Shown here piece after piece: positions 1-7,840 of a stretch of DNA of 64,000 bases. How positions within the stretch are numbered: the stretch's first letter is position 1; each line of letters begins with the position of its first letter. The position numbers and the translations under genes were made by a program. This DNA is from Micromonospora sp. HM5-17 (GTDB lineage Bacteria; Actinomycetota; Actinomycetes; Mycobacteriales; Micromonosporaceae), in NCBI RefSeq assembly GCF_003762835.1, contig NZ_RJWA01000003.1, positions 620,001-684,000 of the forward strand, read 5' to 3'. Under the pieces are notes generated by a model. The model had not been told where the DNA came from. It made no database searches and was given only the letters and a program-made list of their open reading frames with translations.

Positions 1-489
1 GCCCGGCTCGCCACCGAGCTGGTCCGGCGCAGCGGCCTGGCTGAGCTCCGCGAGTCGATCACCCGGTACTTCGTGGACCGCACCCCGCTGCTCAAGGCCC
101 GGTCGGCGTTGGCGGCGCTGGAGTCGCTGCTGCGGACGGAGCCGCGCCCGGGGACGAAGGAACTTCTCGCCCGGCTGGAGCACGTGCTCGCCACGGCGCA
201 CGAGTTCCGGGAGCTGCGGCTGCTGGCCGCGCTGCTCGGCGGCCGGATCCGGTTCGAACCCGAACTGCTGGCGGAGGCGAACCGGCTGCTCGGCGGCGAC
301 GGCACCAGTCTGGCGGCCCGACTCGGCATCGAACACGACGCCACCGCGGACGAGCTGTGGGAACGGGGTTGCGTCGCGGTGCGGCGGTGGCAGGAGTTGG
401 CCGAGGACCCGGCGTACGGGGCCGAGCAGCGGCGGGCCGCCCGGGTCGTGGTACGCAGTTGCGAGGGGATGCTGGCCGAGCTGACCTGA
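1..489 (+). CDS. C-terminal end of a dynamin-like GTPase (partial)
   Basis: The reading frame is open from the first base of the window and ends at a TGA, so the 5' part of the gene, including any G domain, lies outside. The visible 162 residues are helical and rich in Leu, Ala, Arg and Glu. The opening RRSGLAELRESI and the downstream LLKARSALAALESLLR resemble the C-terminal helical tail of actinobacterial dynamin-family GTPases. That assignment rests on memory of the family, since no nucleotide-binding motif is in view. The next gene is convergent and ends only 14 bp away. Confidence 0.5.
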   Translation, partial: ARLATELVRRSGLAELRESITRYFVDRTPLLKARSALAALESLLRTEPRPGTKELLARLEHVLATAHEFRELRLLAALLGGRIRFEPELLAEANRLLGGDGTSLAARLGIEHDATADELWERGCVAVRRWQELAEDPAYGAEQRRAARVVVRSCEGMLAELT

Positions 490-503
490 GCCGGCGGTGC
501 CGG

Positions 504-1202
504 TCAGAAGTCGAGGAACCCGAGCCGGATCGCGGCGTCCCGGGCGATCAGGAAACCGGCGATCCCGATGATCCAGCCGGTGGTGCTGCCACCCTTCTCG
601 ACGATCCAGGTGTTGAGCCGGCCCAGCAGCCGTTCCGTCGGGCCCGGGACGGCGGCCCGGGTCGCGAGCAGGACCCCGGCCGGCAGGACCATGACCAGGC
701 AGTAGCCGGCCAGCAGCACCGGCACCGTCCAGTCCGCGAGGTCCGCGGTGGCCATCAGCCCGATCGCCCCGAGGTACGGCAGCATGGTCGCGACCTCGGC
801 CAGCGCCGCCAGCAGGGCGAGCCCGACCAGCCAGCCGGCCGAGGCGGTGCCGCCGGTGACCCGGTCCCGCCACCGGGCCGCCGGGCCGGGCCCCCGCCGC
901 CGCCTGCCGTCGAAGCGGAAGCTCAGCACGAGCAGGCCGACGCCGACCGCGAGCTGGACGTAGTCGAGGATGACGGAGCTGCCCGCCCGGTCGAGCGCGG
1001 TCATGAGTCGCCCACCGCCGTAGACCAGCAGCAGGCCGACGCCGAAGTAGAAGAGCGCGATGGTGCCGAGGTAACCCAGGACACGTCCGACGCTGATCCG
1101 CTTGGGCGACAGGAGCAGCCAGACCGGGATGAAGAGGGTGCCGATGCTGGTGCTGTCCAGCAGCGCGAGGCCGGCGAGCGAGAGCAGGAGGGCGGCGTTC
1201 AC
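504..1202 (-). CDS. GAP-family (Sap-like) polytopic membrane protein
   Basis: The 232-residue protein has about six hydrophobic segments (roughly residues 1-20, 38-62, 78-95, 120-145, 152-176 and 205-224). The LLDSTSIGT stretch near the N-terminus and this layout match the GAP family, named after the mycobacterial sulfolipid/glycopeptidolipid-addressing proteins thought to help export lipids or small molecules. The start is GTG with no clear ribosome binding site. No lipid-biosynthesis gene is adjacent, so the substrate is unknown. LysE-type exporters have a similar shape and are the main alternative. Confidence 0.65.
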   Translation of the reverse strand: MNAALLLSLAGLALLDSTSIGTLFIPVWLLLSPKRISVGRVLGYLGTIALFYFGVGLLLVYGGGRLMTALDRAGSSVILDYVQLAVGVGLLVLSFRFDGRRRRGPGPAARWRDRVTGGTASAGWLVGLALLAALAEVATMLPYLGAIGLMATADLADWTVPVLLAGYCLVMVLPAGVLLATRAAVPGPTERLLGRLNTWIVEKGGSTTGWIIGIAGFLIARDAAIRLGFLDF

Positions 1203-1568
1203 GACCGGGGCGTCCGACGCCGGGCCGCGACATCACGGGCGGGACTGACCATGCGGCCAGTCTCACCGGCCACGGGGCGGGCCACCTCGGCGTCGGGGAG
1301 GAAAGCCGGGTACATCGTTGGACGCACCCGACCGGCCGGGGGCGACCTGGCGGCCGGGACAGGGCGGAGCGGCCACCCGTACCGGGTGGCCGCTCCGCCT
1401 CGCCGGCCGGGTCGCCGGCGGGTTCGGGCCACGGAACCGTTCTCGCGCGTGACCGCGCGGCGCTCACGCACCGCGTCCGACCGGGTCGACCGCCGGATCG
1501 CACGGGGAGGCGGAGAATAATCCCCTCATCCGCGTCACGGCGTCGGTCGCCCGCCCGGCGCGGGTTGC
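1203..1568. other. Non-coding gap with one strong hairpin
   Basis: This stretch lies downstream of the SPFH gene and upstream of the GAP-family gene, both on the minus strand. Apart from the perfect hairpin listed separately, I see no convincing gene. The one longer minus-strand frame is arginine-rich with no recognisable domain. Confidence 0.5.
1363..1399 (-). terminator. Perfect 17-bp hairpin, likely terminator after the SPFH gene
   Basis: A 17-bp perfect inverted repeat with a TAC loop lies about 170 bp past the stop of the minus-strand SPFH gene. It has no T-tract, which is common for terminators in this GC range. It separates the SPFH gene from the GAP-family gene on the same strand. 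Confidence 0.55.
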
Positions 1569-2426
1569 TCACTTGCCGCCGGTCACGATGCCCGGGTTGA
1601 TGCAGAGTCCCGGGTTGGTGCCGTTCTTCTCGGCGATCTCGAGGCAGCGGGCGACCTTGTCGACCTTGGCGTTCTTCTCGGTCACCGCCTTTTGCTTCTC
1701 GGCGTTGACCAGATCCTGGTCGAGGTTGCGACCCTGCGCCAGCTTGTCCTGGAACACCTTGATGTTGGCTTCGGTTTTTTCGTCGTGATTGACCCGGATG
1801 ATGGTGACCGAGAGGATCTCGATGTCGGAACCGAGGCGTTCCTGGGCCGAGGCCTTCACCTTCTCGGCGTACGGCCTCAGGTCGACGTTGAGGTTTCCGG
1901 TCTTCGCGTCGATGTTCGCCAGCGGGTTGTAGCTGGCGAAGGCGTCGTTCACCGCGCCGTCGAGTTGGACTCCGACCCGCTGGCCCCGGAAGGCCTCGAA
2001 GTCGCCCTTGTAGTCCATGAACTGCTGGGGTGCGTTCTCCGGCCGTACCTGCCACTCGATCAGCAGCTCCACACCGGCGTTGGCCAGCGTGCCGGTGCGG
2101 ACCGGAACGGCGTTCTCGGCGCCGATGTGGTCGTACTTCTGCCGGCTGGCGTCCCACTCGCCGACCTTCTGCCACGGCGCGACCCACTTCAGTCCGCTGC
2201 CGGTGGTCTCGCCGGTCGGCTTGTTGAAGGAGGTGACGATGCCCACGTTCCGTACCGGGACGGCGTTCGCCGACGCGCCGACGGTGAAGGCGGAGCCGAG
2301 TACCAGCGCGCCGACGACGACGGCCAGGACGGGCCTTCTCCGGCCGCGCGGCGCGAACGGTGCGTAAAGCAGGGCGAGTACGGCACCCGCGAAGATGACG
2401 AGTGCGCAGACGAACATCACTGGCAT
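1569..2426 (-). CDS. SPFH/band 7 (prohibitin-like) membrane protein
   Basis: The 285-residue protein has two N-terminal hydrophobic helices (about residues 3-22 and 32-52). An SPFH core follows, running from about NVGIVTSFNKPTGE through LLIEWQVRP to ILSVTIIRVN. A charged helical tail (about 205-250) and two cysteines near the C-terminus close the protein. SPFH proteins form membrane-bound oligomers that organise membrane domains or hold proteases, and this one probably faces outward after the second helix. The start ATG has a GGAGGAG ribosome binding site 7 nt upstream. No NfeD-type partner gene is adjacent, so the exact role is open. Confidence 0.75.
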   Translation of the reverse strand: MPVMFVCALVIFAGAVLALLYAPFAPRGRRRPVLAVVVGALVLGSAFTVGASANAVPVRNVGIVTSFNKPTGETTGSGLKWVAPWQKVGEWDASRQKYDHIGAENAVPVRTGTLANAGVELLIEWQVRPENAPQQFMDYKGDFEAFRGQRVGVQLDGAVNDAFASYNPLANIDAKTGNLNVDLRPYAEKVKASAQERLGSDIEILSVTIIRVNHDEKTEANIKVFQDKLAQGRNLDQDLVNAEKQKAVTEKNAKVDKVARCLEIAEKNGTNPGLCINPGIVTGGK

Positions 2427-2729
2427 TGCGCATCTCCTCCGTTGTCCCCGAGCAACTTCGGGTGATCTTGGCAGTGGCCCGTAGTGTAACGATGGCCGGC
2501 AAAGCGCCCATTGTTCGGCCTCCGGCGGTTGACGATCCCCACGCCCGTTGGCGACACAATGTCGCCGCCGAATACCGACCCGGTCACAACTCGGGAACCC
2601 GGGTGCTGGCGTGGTAGGGCTCCCAATAGCTGCCAGCGTTTCCCCGCCACGACGTGTCCAATTCGGACCGTCGGCACCGATCGAGGTACGGGTTGCCGAC
2701 GACGTTCGTACGCCTTCGGGAGGATGGAT
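2427..2729. other. Intergenic region upstream of the SPFH gene
   Basis: The GC content is somewhat lower than in the neighbouring genes. It presumably carries the SPFH promoter on the minus strand (a TTACACT hexamer region lies about 65 bp upstream of that start). No supported gene is present. Confidence 0.4.
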
Positions 2730-3008
2730 ATGAAGTCATGGCAGCCAGACGACGAGTACCCTGGCCCAGGGCTACGGCTGGGCCGCGGCGCGGGCGACCA
2801 CGCCGGCGGGGTACGCCGGGGACGTCGCCCGGGCGCTGGAGCGGGCCGGCCGTACGACGACCCATCCGGGGCACCGCCACGCGACGGGCCGGGACCGACG
2901 GGTGACGACGGAACGGGGCACGTGGCCATGGAAACCTCAGAGCGGGCCGGTACCGGCAGCGGCGTCCCGTGCGGACGTGCCGGCCACGAATCGGGGGTCG
3001 GCCGGTGA
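2730..3008 (+). CDS. Doubtful small ORF, possibly a frameshifted remnant
   Basis: An ATG with a well-placed GGGAGG site (6 nt upstream) opens a 92-codon frame whose TGA overlaps the GTG of the next gene (GTGA), as in coupled operons. The encoded product is a low-complexity Gly/Pro/Arg sequence with no recognised domain. After about ten codons the neighbouring frame (…LAQGYGWAAARATT…) has far stronger G/C bias at third positions than the frame entered from this ATG. This may therefore be a gene broken by a frameshift rather than an intact one. Confidence 0.25.
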   Translation: MKSWQPDDEYPGPGLRLGRGAGDHAGGVRRGRRPGAGAGRPYDDPSGAPPRDGPGPTGDDGTGHVAMETSERAGTGSGVPCGRAGHESGVGR

Positions 3009-3670
3009 GCGCCGCGACCGACCACGCGCGGGCGGCCCAGCCCTCCGTCCCCCGCTCGGACTTCGCCACTCTGCTGGAGCGGGCACGCCGACTCGCCGAC
3101 GGTGGGCGGCGGCGCCTCTTGGGCATCACGGGGGCGCCCGGGGCGGGCAAGTCGACCCTTGCCGAGCAGCTCGTCTCGGCCCTCGCACCCCGGGCCGTGC
3201 TGGTGCCGATGGACGGCTTCCACCTGGCCGAGGCGGAGCTGAAGCGTCTCGGAATCCACGACCGCAAGGGTGCGATCGACACCTTCGACGTGGCCGGGTA
3301 CGTCACACTGCTGCGCCGGCTGCGCGCCGCCACCGAACCGGTCGTCTACGCCCCGACGTTCCGTCGGGACCTGGAGGAGGCGATCGCGGGCGCGATCCGG
3401 GTCGAGCGGGATGTTCCCCTGGTCATCACCGAGGGCAACTACCTGCTGGTCGCCGACGGCGAGTGGGCCGAGGTGCGGGGCCTGCTCGACGACGTCTGGT
3501 ACCTCGCCCCGGAGGAGGAGGTCCGGCTCGATCGGCTCGTGCGGCGGCACATCGACTTCGGGCGCGACTCCGAAACCGCCGCCGCCCGCGCCCACGGCAC
3601 CGACCAGCGCAATGCCGACCTCGTCCAGACGACCCGGATCCGCGCCGACCTTGTCGTTCGGGGTCACTGA
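3005..3670 (+). CDS. Uridine kinase-like P-loop nucleoside/sugar kinase
   Basis: The 221-residue protein has a Walker A motif GAPGAGKST at residues 43-51. It is followed by a substrate loop PMDGFHLAEAEL, the segment PTFRRDLEEA and the acidic strand LVITEGNYLL. This order is typical of the phosphoribulokinase/uridine kinase family (COG1072/YggC-type), which phosphorylates nucleosides, pantothenate or sugars. The substrate cannot be read from the sequence. The GTG start was chosen because it overlaps the preceding stop and leaves a normal N-terminal helix before the P-loop. A fully conserved-looking C-terminus ends at a TGA. Confidence 0.75.
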   Translation: MSAATDHARAAQPSVPRSDFATLLERARRLADGGRRRLLGITGAPGAGKSTLAEQLVSALAPRAVLVPMDGFHLAEAELKRLGIHDRKGAIDTFDVAGYVTLLRRLRAATEPVVYAPTFRRDLEEAIAGAIRVERDVPLVITEGNYLLVADGEWAEVRGLLDDVWYLAPEEEVRLDRLVRRHIDFGRDSETAAARAHGTDQRNADLVQTTRIRADLVVRGH

Positions 3671-3819
3671 CCGGGCGACCGAACCCGTCGCCCCGGGCGG
3701 GCATCGGCCGGGTCCGCGGCGGGCGGAGCCCCGTCCGCTGAACGCGGGAGTGACCGGCCGGCGGGCCGGGACGGCCGGACCGGAGGGCGTGGGGGACGTG
3801 CATCGGGCCCGCCGTCGTC

Positions 3820-3833
3820 TAGGCTGCCGAGCG
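3820..3833 (+). promoter_or_regulatory. -10 hexamer placed for a leaderless transcript
   Basis: TAGGCT is followed by 7 nt and then the GTG start of the aldehyde dehydrogenase gene. No Shine-Dalgarno sequence precedes that GTG. The spacing would put the transcription start at or next to the start codon. Confidence 0.4.
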
Positions 3834-5296
3834 TGCAGCCCGTGCCGTTCCACGTCGCCGGCCGGCCCGCCACGGGCGCCGAGCCGCTGTCGGTCCACCA
3901 CCCCTACGACGGCCGGGAGATCGGCCGTACCAGCTACGCCAGCCCGGACCAGGTCGAGGCTGCGGTCGCCGCGGCGGCGGCGGTCGCCGACCGGGCCGCG
4001 GCCCTGCCGGCGTACGTCCGCGCCGAGGCGCTGGCGCACGTCTCGCGGCGGCTCGCCGAGCGGGCCGAGGAGGTCGCCCGGCTGATCACCGCCGAGAGCG
4101 GCAAGCCGATCCGCTGGGCCCGGGTCGAGGTGACCCGGGCGATCTCGGTCTTCCGCTGGGCGGCCGAGGAGGCCCGCCGCTTCTCCGGGGACCTTCAGCG
4201 GCTGGACACCGACCCGGCCGGCCAGGGCCGGATCGCCGTCGTCCGCCGGGTGCCGCGGGGCCCGATCCTCGGCATCACCCCGTTCAACTTCCCGCTGAAC
4301 CTGGTCGCCCACAAGGTCGCCCCGGCGCTGGCGGTCGGCGCCCCGATCGTGGTCAAGCCCGCGCCGAAGACGCCGCTGAGCGCGCTACTCCTCGGTGAGC
4401 TGCTGGCCGAGGTGACCGAGCCCGACGGCCCCGGCTCCGGGCTGCCGGCCGGGATGTTCTCGGTGCTGCCGGTGCCGAACGACCGCGCCGGCGAGCTGGT
4501 CGCCGACCCCCGGCTGCCGGTGGTCTCGTTCACCGGGTCCGGCCCGGTCGGCGCGGCGATCCGGCGGGCCGCCCCCGACAAGCACGTCACCCTGGAGCTC
4601 GGCGGCAACGCCGCGGCGGTGATCTGTGCGGACTGGGCCTCGGACGCCGATCTCTCCTGGGCGGCCGAGCGGATCGCCACCTTCGGCAACTACCAGGCCG
4701 GGCAGAGCTGCATCGCGGTGCAGCGGGTCCTGGTGCACGAGTGGCTCTACGACGGATTCCTGCCCCGGCTGGTCGCCGCCGTCGCGGCACTTCGGACCGG
4801 AGACCCGGCCGACGAGGCCACCGACGTCGGGCCGCTGATCGACGAGGACGCGGCCCGGCGGGTCGAGAGCTGGGTCGACGAGGCGGTCGCCGCCGGTGCG
4901 GCCGTCGAGGTGGGTGGCCGCCGCGCCGGGACGAGCTTCGCCCCGACCGTGCTCACCGGGGTACCGCCGGACAGCCGCGTCCAGACCGAGGAGGTCTTCG
5001 GCCCGGTGCTCGTCGTGGCCCCGGTGCCGGACGAGGCCGCCGCCTTCGCCGCGGTCAACGACTCGGCGTACGGGTTGCAGGCCGGAGTCTTCACCCACAA
5101 CCTGCAGACCGCGTTCGCCGCGCACCGGGCGCTGCGGGTCGGCGGGGTCATCGTCGGCGACGTGCCGTCGTACCGCGCCGACCAGATGCCGTACGGCGGG
5201 GTGAAGGGCAGCGGCGTCGGCCGGGAGGGCGTACGCAGCGCGATGGAGGACTACACCGAGCCCCGGGTGATGGTGCTGACCGGGCTCGACCTGTAG
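3833..5296 (+). CDS. NAD(P)-dependent aldehyde dehydrogenase
   Basis: The 487-residue protein has the full length of the ALDH superfamily. Visible features are the cofactor/oxyanion segment ITPFNFPLN, the cofactor loop VSFTGSGPVG, the general-base glutamate in TLELGGN (E255) and the catalytic cysteine in YQAGQSCIAVQR (C293). The C-terminal signature is EEVFGPVL followed by PYGGVKGSGVGREG. The enzyme oxidises an aldehyde to an acid. The C-terminus resembles the succinate-semialdehyde, lactaldehyde and phosphonoacetaldehyde groups, and the substrate cannot be narrowed further. It is a monocistronic-looking gene before the endonuclease V gene, starting at GTG. Confidence 0.85.
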   Translation: MQPVPFHVAGRPATGAEPLSVHHPYDGREIGRTSYASPDQVEAAVAAAAAVADRAAALPAYVRAEALAHVSRRLAERAEEVARLITAESGKPIRWARVEVTRAISVFRWAAEEARRFSGDLQRLDTDPAGQGRIAVVRRVPRGPILGITPFNFPLNLVAHKVAPALAVGAPIVVKPAPKTPLSALLLGELLAEVTEPDGPGSGLPAGMFSVLPVPNDRAGELVADPRLPVVSFTGSGPVGAAIRRAAPDKHVTLELGGNAAAVICADWASDADLSWAAERIATFGNYQAGQSCIAVQRVLVHEWLYDGFLPRLVAAVAALRTGDPADEATDVGPLIDEDAARRVESWVDEAVAAGAAVEVGGRRAGTSFAPTVLTGVPPDSRVQTEEVFGPVLVVAPVPDEAAAFAAVNDSAYGLQAGVFTHNLQTAFAAHRALRVGGVIVGDVPSYRADQMPYGGVKGSGVGREGVRSAMEDYTEPRVMVLTGLDL

Positions 5297-5348
5297 CGGC
5301 GGCTGGCTTGCCTCCGCCGCGCCGCGGCAGCATGCTGCACCGGCGCAG

Positions 5349-6032
5349 GTGACACCCACGATGGCCGCACCGCCACGCACGGTCGCCGAGGCCGAGGCGA
5401 TCCAGGACCGGCTGCGGCCGATGGTCGACCTCGTCGGCCCGGGGCCGACCGCGCCCCGGACGGTGGCCGGCCTGGACGTCGCGTACGCCGAGGACGGTGA
5501 CCGGCTCGCGGCCGCGGTGACCGTCCTGGACGCCGCCACCCTCGACGTCGTCGACGAGGTGGTGCTCCCCGGCCGGGCCGCCTTCGCGTACGTGCCCGGC
5601 CTCTTCGCCTTCCGCGAGCTGCCGACGCTGCTCACGGCGCTGGGCCGGCTGAGTGTCGAACCGGAGCTGCTGGTCTGCGACGGACACGGGCTCGCCCACC
5701 CCCGGCGGTTCGGACTGGCCTGTCACCTCGGGGTGCTGACCGGCCTCCCGGCGATCGGGGTCGGCAAGACGCCGCTGGTCGGCCGCGCGGAGACCCCGGG
5801 CTGGCGGCGCGGTTCCTGGACGCCGCTGGTCGACGGCACCGAGCAGGTCGGCCGGGTGCTGCGTACCCAGGACGGGGTCAAGCCGGTCTTCGTCTCCGTC
5901 GGGCACCGGATGAGCCTGGAGAACGCCGCCGCGCAGGTGCTCAACCTGGCACGACGCTATCGGCTGCCCGAGACCACCCGCCGGGCCGACCGGCTGTGCC
6001 GAGCCGAACTTCGCCGCCTCGCCGGGCGCTAG
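5349..6032 (+). CDS. nfi: Endonuclease V (deoxyinosine 3' endonuclease)
   Basis: The 227-residue protein carries the endonuclease V signatures: GLDVAYAEDG with the metal-binding Asp, AFAYVPGLFAFRE, the acidic LLVCDGHGLAHPRRFGLA and the conserved lysine region GVGKTPLVG. The enzyme cleaves DNA one nucleotide 3' of hypoxanthine and acts in repair of deaminated adenine. The start may be the GTG used here or the ATG four codons later, and neither has a strong ribosome binding site. The gene lies 52 bp after the aldehyde dehydrogenase gene. Confidence 0.85.
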   Translation: MTPTMAAPPRTVAEAEAIQDRLRPMVDLVGPGPTAPRTVAGLDVAYAEDGDRLAAAVTVLDAATLDVVDEVVLPGRAAFAYVPGLFAFRELPTLLTALGRLSVEPELLVCDGHGLAHPRRFGLACHLGVLTGLPAIGVGKTPLVGRAETPGWRRGSWTPLVDGTEQVGRVLRTQDGVKPVFVSVGHRMSLENAAAQVLNLARRYRLPETTRRADRLCRAELRRLAGR

Positions 6033-6154
6033 GTGCGCGCGCCGTTCGGTCGAGGGTGGCCGATTCGCCGGCGCTGTCGTCGGCGTGACCGCGGGCGGTA
6101 CCGGCCCCACCGGTAGCCTGTGCCCGGACCCGAACTGCGACAAGCGAGGTGATC

Positions 6155-7588
6155 ATGTCCGTGCGGCGTGGCGTGACCTGGTTCGGAATCCTCTGCGCGC
6201 TGGCCGGCGTGGCCCCGCTGGTGACGGCCGCGCCGGCCGCGGCCGTCGGCGAGACGGTCCGGGTCGACGCCCCCAGCGGGTTCACCGCGGGCGGCTCCCC
6301 GGGCGCGGTGACGGTGAAGGCCTCCATGCGGCGCGGCGACTGCGTGAGCGTGCGTACCCGGGTCGGCCTGCAACTGCCGGGCCTCACGCCGAGCCTGGTC
6401 CGAATGCAGGTGGCCGCGGACGGCGCCTGGCGCCCGGTCCCGGTGGCCACGGGCGGGGACGGGTTCGTGGTGTCCGCCCGCACCGCGCCACGCAAGCCGG
6501 AACTCTGCGCGGGGAAGAGCGTTGCGAGCCGGTACCGGGTGTTCCTGCTGGCGGGCGCGCCGCCGGGCCGGGTGACGGTGCTGGGTGAGGCGTACACGGC
6601 CGGGGGTCGGTTGCTCGGCCAGGACATCGAGACGGCCCGGATGACGGGCCAGACCGGGACGATCCCCCTGCCCACCCGGTCGGCGACGCCAACGCCGACA
6701 CCGACGCCAACGCCGGAGGAGACCGAGGCCGTCGAGGCCACCGAGGAAACGGGGGAGCCGACCGCGGACGTGGCCGCTGCGCTGCCGACCGGGGCGGCGG
6801 CCGCCGGCGACTCCGGCGGCGGGTTCGGGATCGGCACCATGGTGATGCTGGTCGGCCTCGTGATGGTCGGGATCGGGATCGCCCTGCTCGTGGTGCTGAT
6901 CCGGCGCGGTCGGACCGAGCCCGCCGAGCCCGCGCCCAGGGTGACGGCCGGCGTGGTTCCGCCGGTGGACGCCCTGCCGACCGCGCCCATCCAGCGCGGG
7001 AAGAGCCTGTACGGTCGTACGGCCTCGGGCGGCACCGGGGGTGGCGCGGCGCGGGTCGTCGGGCCGGTGGGTCCCGCAACGGCGGGACGCCCCGGCCGCC
7101 CCGGTGCCGGCGGCACCAGGGGTCCCCAGTCGCCCGTTCCGGCGTCCCCGACCGGCGACCGTACGCAGGTCCTCCCGACGGCCGGATTCACCCGGCCGCG
7201 ACCGGCCGGGTCCGTTCCGTCCGCGCCGGCCGGCGCGGCGCCGTCCTCGATGTCGTCCGGCTTCGGGCCGGTCTCTCCGGCGTCGGCGGACGCGGAGCCG
7301 ACCCGGTGGATCCCGGCGGGCCGGGGACCGGCAGGGGCGGATCCGGAGCCGACCCGGGCGATTCCGGCCGGCCAGGATGCGACGCAGCGGATCCCGGCCG
7401 GTCAGGATGGGACGCCGCCGATCGCCCGCGGCCAGGATGCGACGCAGCGGATCCCGGCCGGTCAGGATGCGACACCGCCGATTGCCCGCGGCCAGGACCC
7501 GAACCGGCGGATCGCACCGGGCGCCGAGCCGGCGGCCGGGATCGAGGCGACGTTCGTCCTGCCGCCCACCCCGCCCCGCGAGCCGTAG
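6155..7588 (+). CDS. Secreted/membrane protein with Pro-Thr stalk, one TM helix and GQD repeats
   Basis: The protein of about 477 residues starts with a signal peptide (VTAAPAAAVGE around the cleavage site). An extracellular domain of about 140 residues with two cysteines follows, then a TPTPTPTP stalk and an acidic linker. A single transmembrane helix (about residues 225-250, MVMLVGLVMVGIGIALLVVL) precedes a cytoplasmic tail rich in Gly, Pro and Ala. The tail ends with tandem 20-residue units built from GQDATQRIPA-type decapeptides. ATG is preferred over the in-frame GTG two codons earlier because GCGAGG lies 5 nt before it. I recognise no family, and a cell-envelope function is an inference from topology only. 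Confidence 0.6.
   Translation: MSVRRGVTWFGILCALAGVAPLVTAAPAAAVGETVRVDAPSGFTAGGSPGAVTVKASMRRGDCVSVRTRVGLQLPGLTPSLVRMQVAADGAWRPVPVATGGDGFVVSARTAPRKPELCAGKSVASRYRVFLLAGAPPGRVTVLGEAYTAGGRLLGQDIETARMTGQTGTIPLPTRSATPTPTPTPTPEETEAVEATEETGEPTADVAAALPTGAAAAGDSGGGFGIGTMVMLVGLVMVGIGIALLVVLIRRGRTEPAEPAPRVTAGVVPPVDALPTAPIQRGKSLYGRTASGGTGGGAARVVGPVGPATAGRPGRPGAGGTRGPQSPVPASPTGDRTQVLPTAGFTRPRPAGSVPSAPAGAAPSSMSSGFGPVSPASADAEPTRWIPAGRGPAGADPEPTRAIPAGQDATQRIPAGQDGTPPIARGQDATQRIPAGQDATPPIARGQDPNRRIAPGAEPAAGIEATFVLPPTPPREP
7371..7500 (+). repeat. 60-bp tandem repeat inside the membrane protein gene
   Basis: Two nearly identical 60-bp units, starting at 7371 and 7431, are followed by the first 8 bases of a third. 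Each unit is made of two related 30-bp halves encoding ten residues beginning GQD. The period is a multiple of three, so copy-number change keeps the frame. Confidence 0.85.
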
Positions 7589-7840
7589 CCGGGACGGCGG
7601 GCGGCCGGGCGGGTCGGTGCCGGCGGCCAGGGTGTGTGTGGGGGGGGGCTTGCGGGCCGAGTGATCGCCCTGCGGCCCGTCCGCCGCGGTTCCGGGCGTC
7701 CGCCGGTGTCGGTCGGCGGCCCGGGGCGGGCGGCGGGGCCGGGTGCCCCGACGGCAGGGCTCGGCATGGGGCGGGGCGCGCGTCCCGGCTCCGATACGCT
7801 CAGGCCGTTGACCGAATGTCCGGCTGGGGGGGGCGAGATT

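Noticed and set aside
1199-1471. 90-codon Arg-rich minus-strand ORF overlapping the GAP-family start
   Set aside because: The GTGA overlap is suggestive, but the frame runs through a strong hairpin and encodes only Arg/Pro/Ala low complexity with no ribosome binding site.
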